DNA of 64,000 nt from contig NZ_HE611065.1 of NCBI RefSeq assembly GCF_000285595.1, positions 218,124 through 282,123 on the forward strand. Reading direction: 5' to 3'. Every line of letters begins with the position of its first letter. Position 1 is the first letter of the stretch. The notes beneath the pieces were generated by a model, which was not told the origin of the DNA, searched no databases, and was given only the letters and a program-made list of their open reading frames with translations. The position numbers and the translations under genes were made by a program. Source of the DNA: Kurthia senegalensis. GTDB taxonomy: Bacteria > Bacillota > Bacilli > Bacillales_A > Planococcaceae. Below, in pieces: positions 7,515-18,576 of this stretch.

Positions 7515-10166
7515 TTACATTTCTTTTAATTCTGCGATACGTTTTTGAACCGTTCCTTGTTTTTCAAGGTAATCCGCTTCTTTTTCACGTTCTTTCGCAA
7601 CAACGGCTTCTGGAGCACTTGTTACGAATTTTTCGTTGCTCAATTTACCTTGAACACGTTTAACTTCTTTCGTCCATTTGTCTAATTCTTTTTCAAGACG
7701 TGTAATTTCATCTTCAATATTAATTAAACCTTTTAATGGTAAGAATAGTTCTGCACCTGATACGACTGCTGACATCGTTTTACCTTCTGGTGCAACGTTT
7801 AAGCCAATCGTTAATGTTTCTGGGTTACAGAATTTTTCGATATATGATTTATTCGCTTCAAGAACCGCTTTTTCAGCATCTGTTTTAGCAGAAATAAACA
7901 TCGGTACTTGTTTGCTCATTGGTGTATTTACTTCAGCACGAATGTTACGAACAGCATGGATAATATCCATCAACAATTGCATGTTTTTCGCTTCTTCTTC
8001 GAAGTGAAGATCTTCACGAACTGTTGGCCACGCTGCAACTGTAATAGATTCGCCTTCGTGTGGAAGGTGTTGCCAAATTTCTTCTGTAATAAACGGCATT
8101 AATGGGTGTAATAGACGCATCGTTTGGTCTAATACGTAAGCTAATACAGAACGTGTCATTTTCTTCGCTGCTTCATCTTCACCGTATAATGGTAATTTCG
8201 CCATTTCGATGTACCAAGAACAGAAATCATCCCAGATGAAATTATTTAAATAACGTCCTACTTCACCGAACTCATATTTATCTGCAAGTTCCGTTACTTT
8301 AGCGATCGTTTCATTTAAGCGAGTTAAAATCCATTTATCTGCAAGTGATTTTTCACCTGTTAAATCGATTTCTTCATATGTCATGCCTTCCATATTCATT
8401 AAAGCGAAACGTGAGGCATTCCAAATTTTATTTGAGAAGTTCCAGATTGCTTCAACTTTTTCAGTTGTATAACGTAAATCTTGACCAGGTGAAGAACCTG
8501 TAGCTAAGAAGAAACGAAGTGAATCTGCACCGTAGTCTTTAATAACGTCCATAGGATCTACGCCGTTCCCAAGTGATTTAGACATTTTGCGTCCTTCGCC
8601 GTCACGAACTAAACCGTGAATTAATACGTCTTGGAATGGACGTTCGCCTGTGAATTCGATTGATTGGAAAATCATACGAGAAACCCAGAAGAAAATAATA
8701 TCATAACCTGTTACGAGTGCACCTGTTGGGAAGTAGCGTTTGAAGTCTTCTGCATCCCCATCAGGCCAACCCATTGTAGAGAATGGCCACAGCGCACTTG
8801 AGAACCATGTATCTAATACGTCTTGGTCGCGTGTCCAATTTTCTTCATCAGCTGGTGCTTCTTTACCTACGTAAATTTCACCTGTTTCGTTGTTGTACCA
8901 AGCTGGAATTTGATGACCCCACCATAATTGACGAGAAATACACCAATCATGTACGTTTTCCATCCAACGTGTATACGTATTTTCAAAACGAGCTGGTACG
9001 AAGTTTACTTTTTCGTTTTCTTTTTCTTGAAGAGCTAATGCTTCTTTCGCAAGTGGTTCCATTTTAACGAACCATTGTTTAGAAAGGTACGGTTCAATTA
9101 CAACTCCTGTACGTTCAGAGTGACCTACTGAGTGTAAGTGATCGACCACTTTAATTAAAACGCCAAGTTCTTTTAAGTCCTCAACGATTTGTTTACGACA
9201 TTCAAAACGGTCCATACCTGCGTATTTCCCTGCTTTTTCATTCATCGTACCGTCGCCGTTCATAACCATAATACGTTCTAAACCATGGCGGTTACCAACT
9301 TCAAAGTCATTCGGGTCATGTGCTGGTGTCATTTTAACAACACCTGTACCGAAGTCCATATCAACGTAGTCATCTGCTACGATTGGTAGTTCACGACCTA
9401 CGATTGGTAAAATAGCTGTTTTCCCTACTAAATGTGCATAACGTTCATCTTTAGGATTAACTGCAATCCCAGAGTCACCTAGCATTGTTTCAGGACGAGT
9501 TGTAGCGATTTCAACTTTTTCATCGCTATCTTTAATTTGATATTCCATGTGGTAGAAAGCACCTTGAACATCTTTGTAAATCACTTCGATATCTGATAAT
9601 GCTGTTTGAGCTGCTGGATCCCAGTTAATAATACGTTCGCCACGATAAATTAAGTCTTTTTCGTATAATTTAACGAATACTTCTTTAACCGCTTCTGATA
9701 AACCATCATCTAATGTGAAACGTTCACGAGAATAATCAAGTGCTAAACCTAATTTAGACCATTGTTCACGGATTGTCGAAGCGTATTCTTCTTTCCATTC
9801 CCATGTTTTCTCTAAGAATTTTTCACGACCAAGGTCATAACGAGATACACCTTGTTCACGTAATTTAGCTTCTACTTTTGCTTGCGTTGCAATACCGGCA
9901 TGGTCCATACCTGGTAACCAAAGCGCATCATATCCTTGCATGCGTTTCATACGAATTAAAATATCTTGTAATGTCGTATCCCAAGCGTGTCCTAAATGTA
10001 ATTTACCTGTTACATTTGGCGGTGGAATAACGATTGAATAAGGTTCTTTTCCGCTTTCAGGTTGTGCTTTGAAGAAATCCCCTTTTAGCCACCAGTCATA
10101 ACGACCTTCTTCAATGGCATTCGGATCATATTTCGTTGGCATTGAAATGTCTTTTTGTTCTGTCAT
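7515..10166 (-). CDS. valS: Valyl-tRNA synthetase
   Basis: This class I aminoacyl-tRNA synthetase charges tRNA-Val and edits mischarged Thr. It is 883 residues, normal size. The HIGH-type motif is [14 protein letters not shown] near residue 50 and the KMSKS motif (R-K-M-S-K-S-L-G-N) near residue 530. The editing domain ([11 protein letters not shown]) and the C-terminal coiled-coil arm (about 810-883) are both present. ATG follows an AGGAGG-type site. Expression is set by the T-box leader upstream. Confidence 0.97.
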   Translation of the reverse strand: MTEQKDISMPTKYDPNAIEEGRYDWWLKGDFFKAQPESGKEPYSIVIPPPNVTGKLHLGHAWDTTLQDILIRMKRMQGYDALWLPGMDHAGIATQAKVEAKLREQGVSRYDLGREKFLEKTWEWKEEYASTIREQWSKLGLALDYSRERFTLDDGLSEAVKEVFVKLYEKDLIYRGERIINWDPAAQTALSDIEVIYKDVQGAFYHMEYQIKDSDEKVEIATTRPETMLGDSGIAVNPKDERYAHLVGKTAILPIVGRELPIVADDYVDMDFGTGVVKMTPAHDPNDFEVGNRHGLERIMVMNGDGTMNEKAGKYAGMDRFECRKQIVEDLKELGVLIKVVDHLHSVGHSERTGVVIEPYLSKQWFVKMEPLAKEALALQEKENEKVNFVPARFENTYTRWMENVHDWCISRQLWWGHQIPAWYNNETGEIYVGKEAPADEENWTRDQDVLDTWFSSALWPFSTMGWPDGDAEDFKRYFPTGALVTGYDIIFFWVSRMIFQSIEFTGERPFQDVLIHGLVRDGEGRKMSKSLGNGVDPMDVIKDYGADSLRFFLATGSSPGQDLRYTTEKVEAIWNFSNKIWNASRFALMNMEGMTYEEIDLTGEKSLADKWILTRLNETIAKVTELADKYEFGEVGRYLNNFIWDDFCSWYIEMAKLPLYGEDEAAKKMTRSVLAYVLDQTMRLLHPLMPFITEEIWQHLPHEGESITVAAWPTVREDLHFEEEAKNMQLLMDIIHAVRNIRAEVNTPMSKQVPMFISAKTDAEKAVLEANKSYIEKFCNPETLTIGLNVAPEGKTMSAVVSGAELFLPLKGLINIEDEITRLEKELDKWTKEVKRVQGKLSNEKFVTSAPEAVVAKEREKEADYLEKQGTVQKRIAELKEM

Positions 10167-10189
10167 TGTAATTACCTCCTCTAAAATTG

Positions 10190-10440
10190 AGCATAAAAAA
10201 AATCCCCAACATCCTATATCTAAGGACGAGAGAACTCCGCGGTACCACCTTAGTTCCAGCTAGAAAAGCTGACAACTTTATACGAAATAACGGTTCGATA
10301 CCGGTCTTTGCTACTATGAGTTCACAAAAACTGCTCCAGGGCTACCTTCGAACATCTACTTGAGGAACTTGCACCAACCGTTCCCTCTCTAACAAGTAGG
10401 AGTGTTCTACTCCTCCCTCTCAACGCATACTTTTTTATTT
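10190..10440 (-). promoter_or_regulatory. T-box leader of valS
   Basis: The minus strand holds the T-box core AAGGTGGTACCGCG at about 10236-10250, the stem I features AGAGAG and GGTGCAAG and the GAAGGTAGCCCTGGAG stretch, and a terminator stem ending in a T-run at 10193-10200. T-box RNAs bind uncharged tRNA and turn on the synthetase gene when the amino acid is short. The specifier codon should be a Val codon; GTA and GTT both occur in the expected 3' side of stem I and I cannot choose between them. Confidence 0.93.
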
Positions 10441-10447
10441 GCTACCA

Positions 10448-10476
10448 ATTTTAACAAATATATTTCCCTTTTTCAA
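10448..10476 (-). promoter_or_regulatory. Promoter of the valS T-box transcript
   Basis: On the minus strand TTGAAA and TAAAAT are separated by 17 bases and lie immediately upstream of the T-box. Confidence 0.7.
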
Positions 10477-10513
10477 GTGTTTCTGTTATGTTGAGTTTAA
10501 GGAGTGATGTATT

Positions 10514-10906
10514 ATGAAACGATTTATACACCATGTCTGCATTCAAACAAACGATTATGCAGCATCTAAAAACTTTTATGAGACGCTCGGTTTCACGCTT
10601 GCAAAGGAAACGCAAGGCTTTCATTCTCGCAGCTATAACAGTTGGTTGAAAATGGATCATTTCTACATCGAGTTGCAAACAGCTAAAGCAGGTGAATTAC
10701 TTCGCGATTATTCGAAGCATTCTGCTGGTCCCGTTCACTTCTGTATTTACATTGAAGATTTAGAAAAAGAAGTCGGTCGCTTACAAATACTCGGTATTCC
10801 TTTTGCAAAAAAAGATGGGAATGTATTGTATGAAGTTGAAGACAGTCATTTGGCAAAAGTTGTCGCTCCAGAAGGCACAATTATCGAATTAAGAGATTCC
10901 TTTTAG
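10514..10906 (+). CDS. VOC-superfamily (glyoxalase-like) protein
   Basis: This 130-residue protein is a single vicinal-oxygen-chelate module pair. H-H-V-C-I-Q-T-N-D opens the first beta-alpha-beta-beta-beta unit, F-Y-E-T-L-G-F is the standard helix, H-F-C-I-Y-I-E-D-L begins the second, and T-I-I-E-L ends it. The spaced histidines and final glutamate could bind a divalent metal as in glyoxalase I or dioxygenases; the reaction cannot be told. ATG follows AAGGAG. It sits where sporulation genes lie in B. subtilis (between valS and hemL). Confidence 0.75.
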   Translation: MKRFIHHVCIQTNDYAASKNFYETLGFTLAKETQGFHSRSYNSWLKMDHFYIELQTAKAGELLRDYSKHSAGPVHFCIYIEDLEKEVGRLQILGIPFAKKDGNVLYEVEDSHLAKVVAPEGTIIELRDSF

Positions 10907-11066
10907 TGACACACGTACGCATTGCGTAACATATAAAGAGATATGAAGAATGAGGAACGTACAAAAAAAGATTCTATAAGTAAGAAATCATATATTTCGA
11001 ACACTACAACAAAATAGTATAAAACTAAAATGAGGCTGAGATATAAGTAAAATTTCAACCTTTCAT

Positions 11067-11103
11067 AAAGAAGGGAATGTCAAATTCAACATCCCTTTCT
11101 TTA
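11067..11103. terminator. Hairpin, possible terminator of VOC gene
   Basis: AAAGAAGGGAATGT pairs with ACATCCCTTTCTTT (one bulged base) around an 8-base loop. Flanking T-run is short, so termination is plausible but not certain. Confidence 0.5.
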
Positions 11104-11390
11104 TTTTCATGCACAAATGAAGAATGACCGTTCACGTATTGCGTATTTTTTAAGTTTGTTGCCATGAATACGAAGCCTATTTCATTTAAAACTTAGTAGT
11201 AGAATACGTAAATTCCAACAAGAATTGCCCTTTTTTCCATAAAGGATTTTTGATAAAAGTATATAAAGCTTGTTCGAAGATGGCCATGACTTCTGCAGAA
11301 ACAGCACGAGCAGCATATCCATTTTTTCGCGAGGGGACGAAAAAATGAGATGAAGCCGTGCCCGCAGAAATTGTCGGCCACCTAGCACAC

Positions 11391-11433
11391 AAAAAAGACA
11401 TGCACGATTTGAATCAAATCATGCATGTCTTTT
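11391..11433 (-). terminator. hemL operon terminator, long perfect-like stem
   Basis: AAAAGACATGCACGATTTGA and TCAAATCATGCATGTCTTTT form a 20-bp stem with a single mismatch and almost no loop, followed on the minus strand by TTTTTTG. It lies about 40 bases after the hemL stop. Confidence 0.75.
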
Positions 11434-11472
11434 CTTATTGACTAGGGTTTTGTCCCAGCCTCTTTATTTTTA

Positions 11473-12765
11473 TTAACGACGTAATTGTTTAAATACTTTT
11501 TGGAAAGCAGCAACCGTTTGATCGATATGTTGTTCTGTATGTGCTGTAGACATAAACACACCTTCAAATTGTGATGGCGGTAAGAAAATACCTTCTTGTG
11601 CCATCAAACCGTAATATTCCGCAAATAAATCTAAATCAGCCGTTTTCGCTGTATCAAAGTTAATGACATGTTCATTCGTTAAGAAATAGCCAATCATTGA
11701 ACCTGCACGGTTTACCGTATGTGGAATGTTGTACGTTTCAGCTGCTTCGCGGAAACCATTTTCTAAACGGTCTCCTAATTTTTCGAAGTATTCATATGAA
11801 GCAGGTGTTAAACGTTTAATCGTTTCTAAACCGGCTGTCATCGCAACTGGATTACCTGATAATGTACCCGCTTGGTATACAGGACCTGCTGGCGCAACTT
11901 GTTCCATAATGTCACGGCGACCACCGAAAGCACCTACTGGAAGACCGCCACCGATTACTTTACCGAGACAAGTTAAATCTGGTGTTACGTTGTAGTACCC
12001 TTGTGCGGAATGGTATCCTACACGGAATCCTGTCATTACTTCATCAAAAATAAGTAATGTACCGGCTTTTGTCGTTATATCACGTAAACCTTGTAAAAAT
12101 CCTGGAAGCGGTGGCACGCATCCCATATTCCCTGCAACAGGTTCTACGATAATTGCAGCAATATCTTCACCATAATGTTCAAAAGCTGTTTTAACTGCTT
12201 CTAAATCATTGTATGGCACTGTTAACGTGTTTTGTGCGATCCCCATTGGAACCCCAGGGCTATCTGGAAGACCGAGTGTTGCAACACCTGAACCAGCTTT
12301 AATTAATAATGAATCACTATGTCCGTGATAAGAACCTTCAAATTTCAAGATTTTGTCGCGACCTGTGAAACCACGAGCTAAACGAATAGCAGACAATGTC
12401 GCTTCTGTACCAGAGCTTGTCATACGAATCATTTCTACAGATGGAACACGTGAAATAACTTCTTTCGCTAATTCATTTTCCACTGCAGTAGAAGCACCAA
12501 AGCTCGTACCTTGCGCAGCAACTTTTTGAATGGCTTTCACGACATTCGGTTCTGTGTGTCCTAAAATAAGGGGACCCCAAGAAAGAACGTAGTCAATATA
12601 ATCATTGCCATCAATATCGGTAATGATAGCTCCTTTACCGTGGTCCATAACGATTGGCGCTTGATTTACGGCTTTAAAAGCACGTACAGGTGAGTTAACG
12701 CCACCTGGCATTAAGTTTACAGCTTCTTCAAAAACTGCTTTTGATTTTTCAAATGAACGTGTCAT
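11473..12765 (-). CDS. hemL: Glutamate-1-semialdehyde 2,1-aminomutase
   Basis: This PLP enzyme moves the amino group of glutamate-1-semialdehyde to make 5-aminolevulinate, the last step of the C5 route. It has 430 residues. T-S-S-G-T-E-A-T binds the cofactor phosphate, F-D-E-V-M-T-G-F-R is the aspartate pairing with the pyridine nitrogen, and the PLP lysine lies in [14 protein letters not shown] follows GGAGGGGAAC, with two bases between the hemB stop and its start region. It is the last gene of the hem operon. Confidence 0.96.
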   Translation of the reverse strand: MTRSFEKSKAVFEEAVNLMPGGVNSPVRAFKAVNQAPIVMDHGKGAIITDIDGNDYIDYVLSWGPLILGHTEPNVVKAIQKVAAQGTSFGASTAVENELAKEVISRVPSVEMIRMTSSGTEATLSAIRLARGFTGRDKILKFEGSYHGHSDSLLIKAGSGVATLGLPDSPGVPMGIAQNTLTVPYNDLEAVKTAFEHYGEDIAAIIVEPVAGNMGCVPPLPGFLQGLRDITTKAGTLLIFDEVMTGFRVGYHSAQGYYNVTPDLTCLGKVIGGGLPVGAFGGRRDIMEQVAPAGPVYQAGTLSGNPVAMTAGLETIKRLTPASYEYFEKLGDRLENGFREAAETYNIPHTVNRAGSMIGYFLTNEHVINFDTAKTADLDLFAEYYGLMAQEGIFLPPSQFEGVFMSTAHTEQHIDQTVAAFQKVFKQLRR

Positions 12766-12767
12766 CG

Positions 12768-13751
12768 TTAGTTCCCCTCCATAAAACGAATGGCATCTTT
12801 TGCATGATACGTAATAATTAAATCCGCACCTGCACGTTTCATGCCTAATAATGTTTCTAAAACGACTTGCTTCTCATCGATCCAACCGTTTAATGCGGCA
12901 GCTTTCACCATCGCATATTCACCTGAAACGTTATAAGCAACAACGGGCACATCATAATTGTTACGTACGTCACGTACGATATCTAAATAAGCTAATGCCG
13001 GTTTAACGATTAAGAAATCGGCTCCTTCTTCGATATCAGATGTTGCTTCTCGCATCGCTTCCATACGATTGGCTGGGTCCATTTGATACGTTTTACGATC
13101 ACCAAATTGTGGTGCACCATCTGCAGCGTCGCGGAATGGACCGTAATAAGCAGACGCATATTTCACGGCATAAGACATAATTGGTACATCTTCATAACCT
13201 GCCGCATCTAACCCTTGACGAATCGCCGTAACGAAACCGTCCATCATGTTAGATGGTGCAATAATATCTGCGCCCGCTTCTGCTTGAGATACAGCCGTTT
13301 TTGCTAATAAATCAAGTGATGGGTCATTTAAAATTCGTTCATCTTCTGAAACGACACCACAGTGACCGTGTGAAGTGAATTCGCATAAACATGTATCCGC
13401 AACGACTAATACGTTCGGATAGTTCTTTTTAATGAAGCGTGTCGCTTCTTGTACAATACCGTGATCGTGATATGCTTGTGAACCAACTTCATCTTTTTCT
13501 GCTGGTAAGCCGAATAAAATAACAGCTGGAATGCCTAATTGTACGACTTCATCCATTTCTTCACCTAGACGATCTAATGAAAATTGGAATACTCCTGGCA
13601 TAGAAGAGACTTCTCTTTTAATATTTTCTCCGTCCATTACGAAAATCGGATAGATGAAATCATCTTTGCTAAGTTTTGTTTCGCGTACCATATTGCGCAT
13701 CGTTGCATTTTGACGTAAGCGACGGTGGCGTTTAAAAGTTAATTGTGACAT
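12768..13751 (-). CDS. hemB: Delta-aminolevulinic acid dehydratase (porphobilinogen synthase)
   Basis: This TIM-barrel enzyme condenses two 5-aminolevulinate molecules to porphobilinogen. Its 327 residues contain the zinc-site cysteine cluster [14 protein letters not shown] at about residue 118, and two Schiff-base lysines, in M-S-Y-A-V-K-Y-A-S and in I-V-K-P-A-L-A-Y. The zinc cysteines place it in the Zn-dependent type rather than the Mg-type. It follows hemD by 17 bases. Confidence 0.96.
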   Translation of the reverse strand: MSQLTFKRHRRLRQNATMRNMVRETKLSKDDFIYPIFVMDGENIKREVSSMPGVFQFSLDRLGEEMDEVVQLGIPAVILFGLPAEKDEVGSQAYHDHGIVQEATRFIKKNYPNVLVVADTCLCEFTSHGHCGVVSEDERILNDPSLDLLAKTAVSQAEAGADIIAPSNMMDGFVTAIRQGLDAAGYEDVPIMSYAVKYASAYYGPFRDAADGAPQFGDRKTYQMDPANRMEAMREATSDIEEGADFLIVKPALAYLDIVRDVRNNYDVPVVAYNVSGEYAMVKAAALNGWIDEKQVVLETLLGMKRAGADLIITYHAKDAIRFMEGN

Positions 13752-13768
13752 GTTTACTTCGTTCCTTT

Positions 13769-14488
13769 CTATTTCACGAGTTCTTCAATGACTGCTGACA
13801 ATGTATACGTCGCAGGCATGACAATTTGTTGTTCTCCATAAGCTTCCAAAGCATCTCTCGTAATATGACCGATTGCTGCTACATTGTAAACTTTCTCCGC
13901 TTTATGTTGTTCAAAAACAGCGACAGCGGATGGACTCGCAAACACAATTGTCACTCGATCCGATAACAATTCATTCATTTGAGGCATATGTTTAGCCGTT
14001 TGAATCGTGTCATACACAGTATAGCACTCTACGAAACAGTTGAGGCCATCTGGGATTGTTGATTTTGCTAAATTCCCTCTGAAAAACGTACATTTTTGAT
14101 CTTTTTCTATTTGAAATTCTTGAATGAAAACGTCCGCACTATAAATCGTCGGCACAAAATCAATTTGAAATCCTAATTGTTTTAATTGTTGCGCCGTTTT
14201 TTCTCCGACAGCTGCTACTTTTCCGTGCCAATTTTCAGCGGTGTATCCGTAGCGAATCATTTTTAGTTTTAAAAATTGCACAGCTGATTGACTCGTAAAA
14301 ATGAGCCAATCTGCATCCATACTTTCCGGAAGTTTCGTTGCATCTTCCTTCGTATGCTCCACGACTTCGATGAGAGGCAAATGGATGGCTTCTCCACCGA
14401 AAGACTCGATCTGCTCGCGAACGGCTGCAGGCATTTTCGTTCCCGTCAATACAATTTGTTCTCCAACTAGAGAACGTTTACTCGGCAT
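13769..14488 (-). CDS. hemD: Uroporphyrinogen-III synthase
   Basis: HemD cyclises hydroxymethylbilane with inversion of ring D to give uroporphyrinogen III. The 239-residue protein is poorly conserved, as usual for HemD. It shows two Rossmann-like halves, with [10 protein letters not shown] in the first, and V-A-A-V-G-E-K-T-A and I-V-F-A-S-P-S-A-V as typical HemD patterns. Its ATG overlaps the hemC end by 11 bases, giving coupling. Position between hemC and hemB supports the call. Confidence 0.9.
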   Translation of the reverse strand: MPSKRSLVGEQIVLTGTKMPAAVREQIESFGGEAIHLPLIEVVEHTKEDATKLPESMDADWLIFTSQSAVQFLKLKMIRYGYTAENWHGKVAAVGEKTAQQLKQLGFQIDFVPTIYSADVFIQEFQIEKDQKCTFFRGNLAKSTIPDGLNCFVECYTVYDTIQTAKHMPQMNELLSDRVTIVFASPSAVAVFEQHKAEKVYNVAAIGHITRDALEAYGEQQIVMPATYTLSAVIEELVK

Positions 14489-15410
14489 TTTGCTCAGCCT
14501 TTACACGTTCAATCAATTCGTAAGCACCTTGTTCTGTTAAAATTTTCGCTACTGCTTGACCAGCTTCTTGTGCATTTTTAGAAACCGCTGTTTCTTCATA
14601 AAACTCAGAAGCATCTGGTGCTGCTACTAAACCTGTAAAATGAATTTCATCATTCACATACGTTGCATATCCAGCAATTGGCACTTGGCAACCACCGTCC
14701 ATCGCTGCAAGGAAAGCACGTTCTGCATGTGCAGTTTCCCAAGTCGCACGGTCTGTTAATTTTTTTAATTGTTCTAACAGTTCTGCATCATCTTCACGGC
14801 ATTCAATTCCTAAAGAACCTTGCGCAACAGCTGGCATACAAAGGTCAACTGGTAAAAACTCTGTCACAACATCTTCAGACCAACCGAGACGACGTAATCC
14901 TGCTGCTGCTAAAATAATCGCATCATAATCTTCTGTTTCTAATTTATTTAATCGTGTATCAACGTTCCCACGAATCCATTTAATTGTTAAATCTGGGCGC
15001 ACTTTTAATAGTTGGGCACTGCGACGTAAACTTGATGTACCGACTACAGCACCTTGTGGAAGGTCTGCAAATTTCACATGACCTTTTGAAATAAATGCAT
15101 CACGTGGATCTTCACGTTTCGGAATACAACCGATAACTAAACCTTTTGGTAATACAGCTGGCATGTCTTTCATACTGTGTACCGCAAAGTCGATTTCTTT
15201 GTCGTACAATGCTTGTTCAATTTCTTTGACGAATAAACCTTTACCGCCTACTTTAGACAATTGAACGTCTAAGATTTTATCCCCTTTTGTGACGATTTCT
15301 TTCACTTCAAACTCAAAAGGCGCTCCTGCTTGTTTCATTTGGTCTATAAACCAATTCGTTTGTGTTAAAGCTAATTTACTTCTTCTTGAACCAACAATAA
15401 TTTTACGCAT
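14478..15410 (-). CDS. hemC: Porphobilinogen deaminase (hydroxymethylbilane synthase)
   Basis: This enzyme links four porphobilinogens into hydroxymethylbilane on a dipyrromethane cofactor. With start at 15410 it has 310 residues. [13 protein letters not shown] opens the protein; the cofactor-bearing cysteine is in D-G-G-C-Q-V-P, and R-R-S-A-Q-L plus R-G-N-V-D-T-R are the substrate-binding arginines. The ATG at 15410 has AGAGAGG upstream; the in-frame TTG three codons earlier is too close to that site. Confidence 0.96.
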   Translation of the reverse strand: MRKIIVGSRRSKLALTQTNWFIDQMKQAGAPFEFEVKEIVTKGDKILDVQLSKVGGKGLFVKEIEQALYDKEIDFAVHSMKDMPAVLPKGLVIGCIPKREDPRDAFISKGHVKFADLPQGAVVGTSSLRRSAQLLKVRPDLTIKWIRGNVDTRLNKLETEDYDAIILAAAGLRRLGWSEDVVTEFLPVDLCMPAVAQGSLGIECREDDAELLEQLKKLTDRATWETAHAERAFLAAMDGGCQVPIAGYATYVNDEIHFTGLVAAPDASEFYEETAVSKNAQEAGQAVAKILTEQGAYELIERVKAEQNAE

Positions 15411-15425
15411 AAAATCCAACCTCTC

Positions 15426-16259
15426 TTAATACCAAAAATGGAAAGCTGAAAAACGGCTACCTAAGAAGAAATTAATTAAGACGATTAAAAAGGCATAAAT
15501 CGTCGCCCAAGCAAATTTCGTTCCGTACAGTTTTCCTTTTCGGTTTTTATAAATAATACATGAATAAATCAACATAGAAATAAGCGACCCAATAATTTTA
15601 ACGTCTGCTAAAGGAAAGTTTCCTAACGCGACGTACGCCCACATCATTCCTAAAATCAAACTAATCCCTAACAAAGGTACACCCGCATAAAGTGCGTAAA
15701 TCATCCCTTGCTCTGTTTGAGAAAGCGACGGTAAACGCGCAAATTGATTCGGCTGCCATTTTTTACGTTTTAGTAAGCTATACAAAAAGATATAGAGCAT
15801 CGCAAATACAAAAACGATTGCAAAACCGCCGTACGATAAAATTGCAAATACGACATGGAACATTAACAACTCGGAAATAAGATTATCTCCAAGAGGTGTT
15901 GCGTCCATTTGTGCCGGTGCAAATGTGTGAATAACAATCAAGCAAAAAGCGATGATATTCATTAAAATAACAGGTAAATCTAATTTAAAAATGCAGTGCA
16001 TTGCTATCGAAATAGCGATGAGCAACCACGCATAAAAATAAATCCCCTCAAAAATCGTTAAAATCGGAAATCGATGTGTTTGTACAATATAGAGCACTAA
16101 AAAAAGCGATTGCATAATCCAAACAATTGAAACACCCCAAAAGGCAAATCGATACAATTTTTGATTTTTGCGCAAATAGTCGATGAAATAAAAGACAAGG
16201 CTAATGGCATAAATAACGACCATTACTTCGTGTAGCCTCGTCATCGTTAAATCCGTCAT
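15426..16259 (-). CDS. hemX: HemX / CcsA-like membrane protein
   Basis: This 277-residue membrane protein has eight hydrophobic segments. It resembles the cytochrome c assembly (CcsA/CcmC) fold, with H in I-A-M-H-C-I-F and F-H-V-V-F-A. In B. subtilis HemX is encoded in the same place and lowers HemA levels, acting post-transcriptionally; it is not an enzyme of the pathway. The stop is 15 bases from the hemC start. The role here rests on position and fold. Confidence 0.85.
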   Translation of the reverse strand: MTDLTMTRLHEVMVVIYAISLVFYFIDYLRKNQKLYRFAFWGVSIVWIMQSLFLVLYIVQTHRFPILTIFEGIYFYAWLLIAISIAMHCIFKLDLPVILMNIIAFCLIVIHTFAPAQMDATPLGDNLISELLMFHVVFAILSYGGFAIVFVFAMLYIFLYSLLKRKKWQPNQFARLPSLSQTEQGMIYALYAGVPLLGISLILGMMWAYVALGNFPLADVKIIGSLISMLIYSCIIYKNRKGKLYGTKFAWATIYAFLIVLINFFLGSRFSAFHFWY

Positions 16260-16303
16260 ATTTGTCTCCTCGTTTTCGTATTAAATACTCATATGAGTGC
16301 TTT

Positions 16304-16353
16304 AAAAAAGCGCTCCCGCATCTATTAGTTTAACATATAGACGCGAAAACGCT
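16304..16353 (-). terminator. Terminator-like hairpin between hemA and hemX
   Basis: On the minus strand AGCGTTTTCGCGTCTAT pairs along 17 bp (with G-U pairs) with ATAGATGCGGGAGCGCT and is followed by TTTTTT. It lies inside the hem operon, after hemA, so it could end or attenuate transcription into hemX-C-D-B-L. Confidence 0.65.
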
Positions 16354-16365
16354 CATGAAAAATAT

Positions 16366-17721
16366 TTAATTAGCGAGTAAATCCGATTGTTCCATAGCCA
16401 CTTTTTCACGACGTTGTTTTTCCGCTAATTGATGCTTTTCTTTTTCCACTTCAACTGCTTCTTCGATACCGAAAATACGTTCAAATAACGCTAATTGTTC
16501 TTTCGCGTTTTTCTCTCCTGCAAGCTCTTTCGCTTGTAAGATTGGTTCTTTTAACAACTGATTAACGATTGATTTCGTATGTTTGCTCAACACTTTGCGT
16601 TCACGATCCGTTAAATCAGGCATTTTATTTTCAATACTTTTCATCGTTTCTTGTTGAATTACATTCGCTTTTGCGCGTAATGCCGAAATAACAGGTACAA
16701 CACCTAATGTGTTAATCCAGTCATCAATATTCGTTAATTCACTATGAATCATCGTTTTAATTTCATCAGCCGCACGTTCACGTTCTGCTAAATTCGCTTC
16801 TACGATGCCGTGTAAATCATCAATATCGTATAAGAAAACATTTTCTAAATCGCCTACACGTGGATCAATATCACGTGGCACTGCAATATCTACCATGAAT
16901 AATGGTTTTCCGTGACGCATGCCGTCTACAAATTCCATTAGTTCATAGTCGATAACATAATCTGTTGCACCTGTAGAAGTAATTAAAATATCTGCCTCTA
17001 ACAATGTGCATTGTAATTCATTCATCGCTTTCGCTTCGCCATGGAATTTCGAAGCAAGGGATTGAGCTTTTTCAAATGTACGGTTAACGACCGTCACTTT
17101 TCCAACACCACTGCCATATAAATTTTCCATCGCAAGCTCGCCCATCTTACCTGCACCTAAAATGGCGATATGTTTGTGGCTTAATGAACCGAATATTTTT
17201 TTAGCTAACTCTACGGCTGCATACGATACCGATACGGCATTTTCACCAATGCTCGTTTCATCGTGTACTTTTTTCGCAAACGTAATGCTCTGTTTAAATA
17301 CATGATTAAAAATCGTACCTGTCGTACCAATTGCTTGTGCTTCAAGGAAGCTTCCTTTTACTTGTCCTAAAATTTGTGTTTCACCTAAAACCATTGAGTC
17401 GATTCCAGCAGTCACTTTAAAAAGATGATCCATTGACGTATCATCTTCACGAATAAATAAATGTGCTTCAAATGACTCTACTGGCATATGGAACCACGTT
17501 GATAAAAACTGTTTAATATAATAACGACCAGTATGTACTTGGTCTACAACTGCATAAATTTCTGTTCGATTACAAGTAGAAATAATAACATTTTCTAAAA
17601 TGCTTTTTTGACCTTGTAATGCTCTCATCGCATCCGCTAATGTACCATCAGCAAACGAAAATTTTTCACGGATTTCGACAGGAGCTGTTTTATAGTTCAA
17701 GCCTACAACTAGGGTATGCAT
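16366..17721 (-). CDS. hemA: Glutamyl-tRNA reductase
   Basis: HemA reduces glutamyl-tRNA(Glu) to glutamate-1-semialdehyde using NADPH, the committed tetrapyrrole step. From 17721 it has 451 residues. It shows the catalytic cysteine in [21 protein letters not shown], and the nucleotide-binding [11 protein letters not shown]. The C-terminal dimerisation domain follows. The ATG at 17721 has AGAGGTG upstream; the longer frame from 17745 would start before that site. First gene of hemAXCDBL. Confidence 0.96.
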   Translation of the reverse strand: MHTLVVGLNYKTAPVEIREKFSFADGTLADAMRALQGQKSILENVIISTCNRTEIYAVVDQVHTGRYYIKQFLSTWFHMPVESFEAHLFIREDDTSMDHLFKVTAGIDSMVLGETQILGQVKGSFLEAQAIGTTGTIFNHVFKQSITFAKKVHDETSIGENAVSVSYAAVELAKKIFGSLSHKHIAILGAGKMGELAMENLYGSGVGKVTVVNRTFEKAQSLASKFHGEAKAMNELQCTLLEADILITSTGATDYVIDYELMEFVDGMRHGKPLFMVDIAVPRDIDPRVGDLENVFLYDIDDLHGIVEANLAERERAADEIKTMIHSELTNIDDWINTLGVVPVISALRAKANVIQQETMKSIENKMPDLTDRERKVLSKHTKSIVNQLLKEPILQAKELAGEKNAKEQLALFERIFGIEEAVEVEKEKHQLAEKQRREKVAMEQSDLLAN

Positions 17722-17757
17722 GAATAAGACACCTCTCACGTTCAAATTAACTTCTTT

Positions 17758-17766
17758 ATTATAGCA
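17758..17766 (-). promoter_or_regulatory. Extended -10 promoter of hemA
   Basis: TGCTATAAT (TG-N-TATAAT) on the minus strand lies about 37 bases before the hemA start; the -35 region is poor, as extended -10 promoters allow. Confidence 0.55.
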
Positions 17767-17916
17767 TATCGTTCCGCTTCAATTTTTCTGAATACGTGAC
17801 TGCTCAATTGAACGATTATCTACTTTAGAATGATTACAAATTACAGTTTACAACGTTCTTGATGAGATTTCAATGTTGTTGCCTTGAATTTAAGATTTTG
17901 TCTAAACTTTGTCACA

Positions 17917-17957
17917 AAAAAAGCTACAAACATTCATAGATGCTTGTAGCTTTTCTC
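17917..17957 (-). terminator. engB/lonA terminator
   Basis: AAAAGCTACAAGCAT pairs with ATGTTTGTAGCTTTT and ends in a T-run on the minus strand, just after the engB stop. Confidence 0.85.
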
Positions 17958-17958
17958 A

Positions 17959-18576
17959 TTAAAGTTCTTCCGTTGTTATTTCTTCTTCGTCTACAACTAA
18001 ATATTTTTCGATTTCAGCCCATGCTTCATCGAACCCTTTACCTGTTTCAGAAGAGAATAAAATGATTGGATCGTTCGGGTCTTTGTCTAATACATTTCGA
18101 ATAATTTTCAAATGGTGGTCCCATTTCCCTTTTTTAACTTTATCTGCTTTCGTTGCGATTAAAATTGTTGGGATATTGTAATGTTTTAAAAAATCATACA
18201 TCATGCAATCTTCATCGGACGGTTCATGGCGTAAATCAATAATTTGAATAACTGCTTTTAGTTGGCGACGTGCCACTAAATACGTTTCAATCATTTTCCC
18301 CCATGCTTCACGTTCTTTTTTTGAAACTTTTGCATACCCGTAACCTGGTACGTCAACGAAGAACAATTGCTCTTCGATTTTGTAGAAGTTTAGCGTTTGT
18401 GTTTTCCCTGGTTTTGCAGAAATACGCGCCAAAGCTTTACGTCCAATCATACGATTGATAAATGATGATTTACCAACATTTGAACGACCAGCAAGTGCAA
18501 ACTCAGGATACCCCTCTTCTGGATATTGTTCTGGTTTTACCGCACTCATAATCATGTCTACATTATGGACTTTCAT
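17959..18576 (-). CDS. engB: Ribosome biogenesis GTPase YsxC/EngB
   Basis: This 205-residue GTPase helps assemble the large ribosomal subunit. G1 is [10 protein letters not shown]3 is D-V-P-G-Y-G, G4 is A-T-K-A-D-K and G5 is F-S-S-E-T-G. K-P-G-K-T-Q-T is switch I. The ATG abuts the lonA stop (TAAATG) and uses GGAGGC inside the end of lonA, so translation is coupled. The lonA-engB pair is conserved in Bacillales. Confidence 0.96.
   Translation of the reverse strand: MKVHNVDMIMSAVKPEQYPEEGYPEFALAGRSNVGKSSFINRMIGRKALARISAKPGKTQTLNFYKIEEQLFFVDVPGYGYAKVSKKEREAWGKMIETYLVARRQLKAVIQIIDLRHEPSDEDCMMYDFLKHYNIPTILIATKADKVKKGKWDHHLKIIRNVLDKDPNDPIILFSSETGKGFDEAWAEIEKYLVVDEEEITTEEL

Larger units (their letters stand above)
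10907..11472. repeat. Non-coding stretch bounded by inverted GAGGCTG repeats
   Basis: No supported gene lies in these 566 bases; overlapping minus-strand frames of 62-71 codons lack sites and look spurious. GAGGCTGAGA at 11031 (plus) and GAGGCTGGGA at 11463 (minus) face each other as a 10-base imperfect inverted repeat, and each end is followed inward by a hairpin. The interior between 11140 and 11390 is higher in GC than its surroundings. It could be an intergenic repeat or MITE-like element, or two independent copies of a terminator-associated motif. Confidence 0.45.

Noticed and set aside
11182..11401. Three overlapping minus-strand ORFs of 62-71 codons
   Set aside because: No binding site, they overlap each other in different frames and the downstream end falls in a repeat-like hairpin; the composition is that of non-coding DNA.
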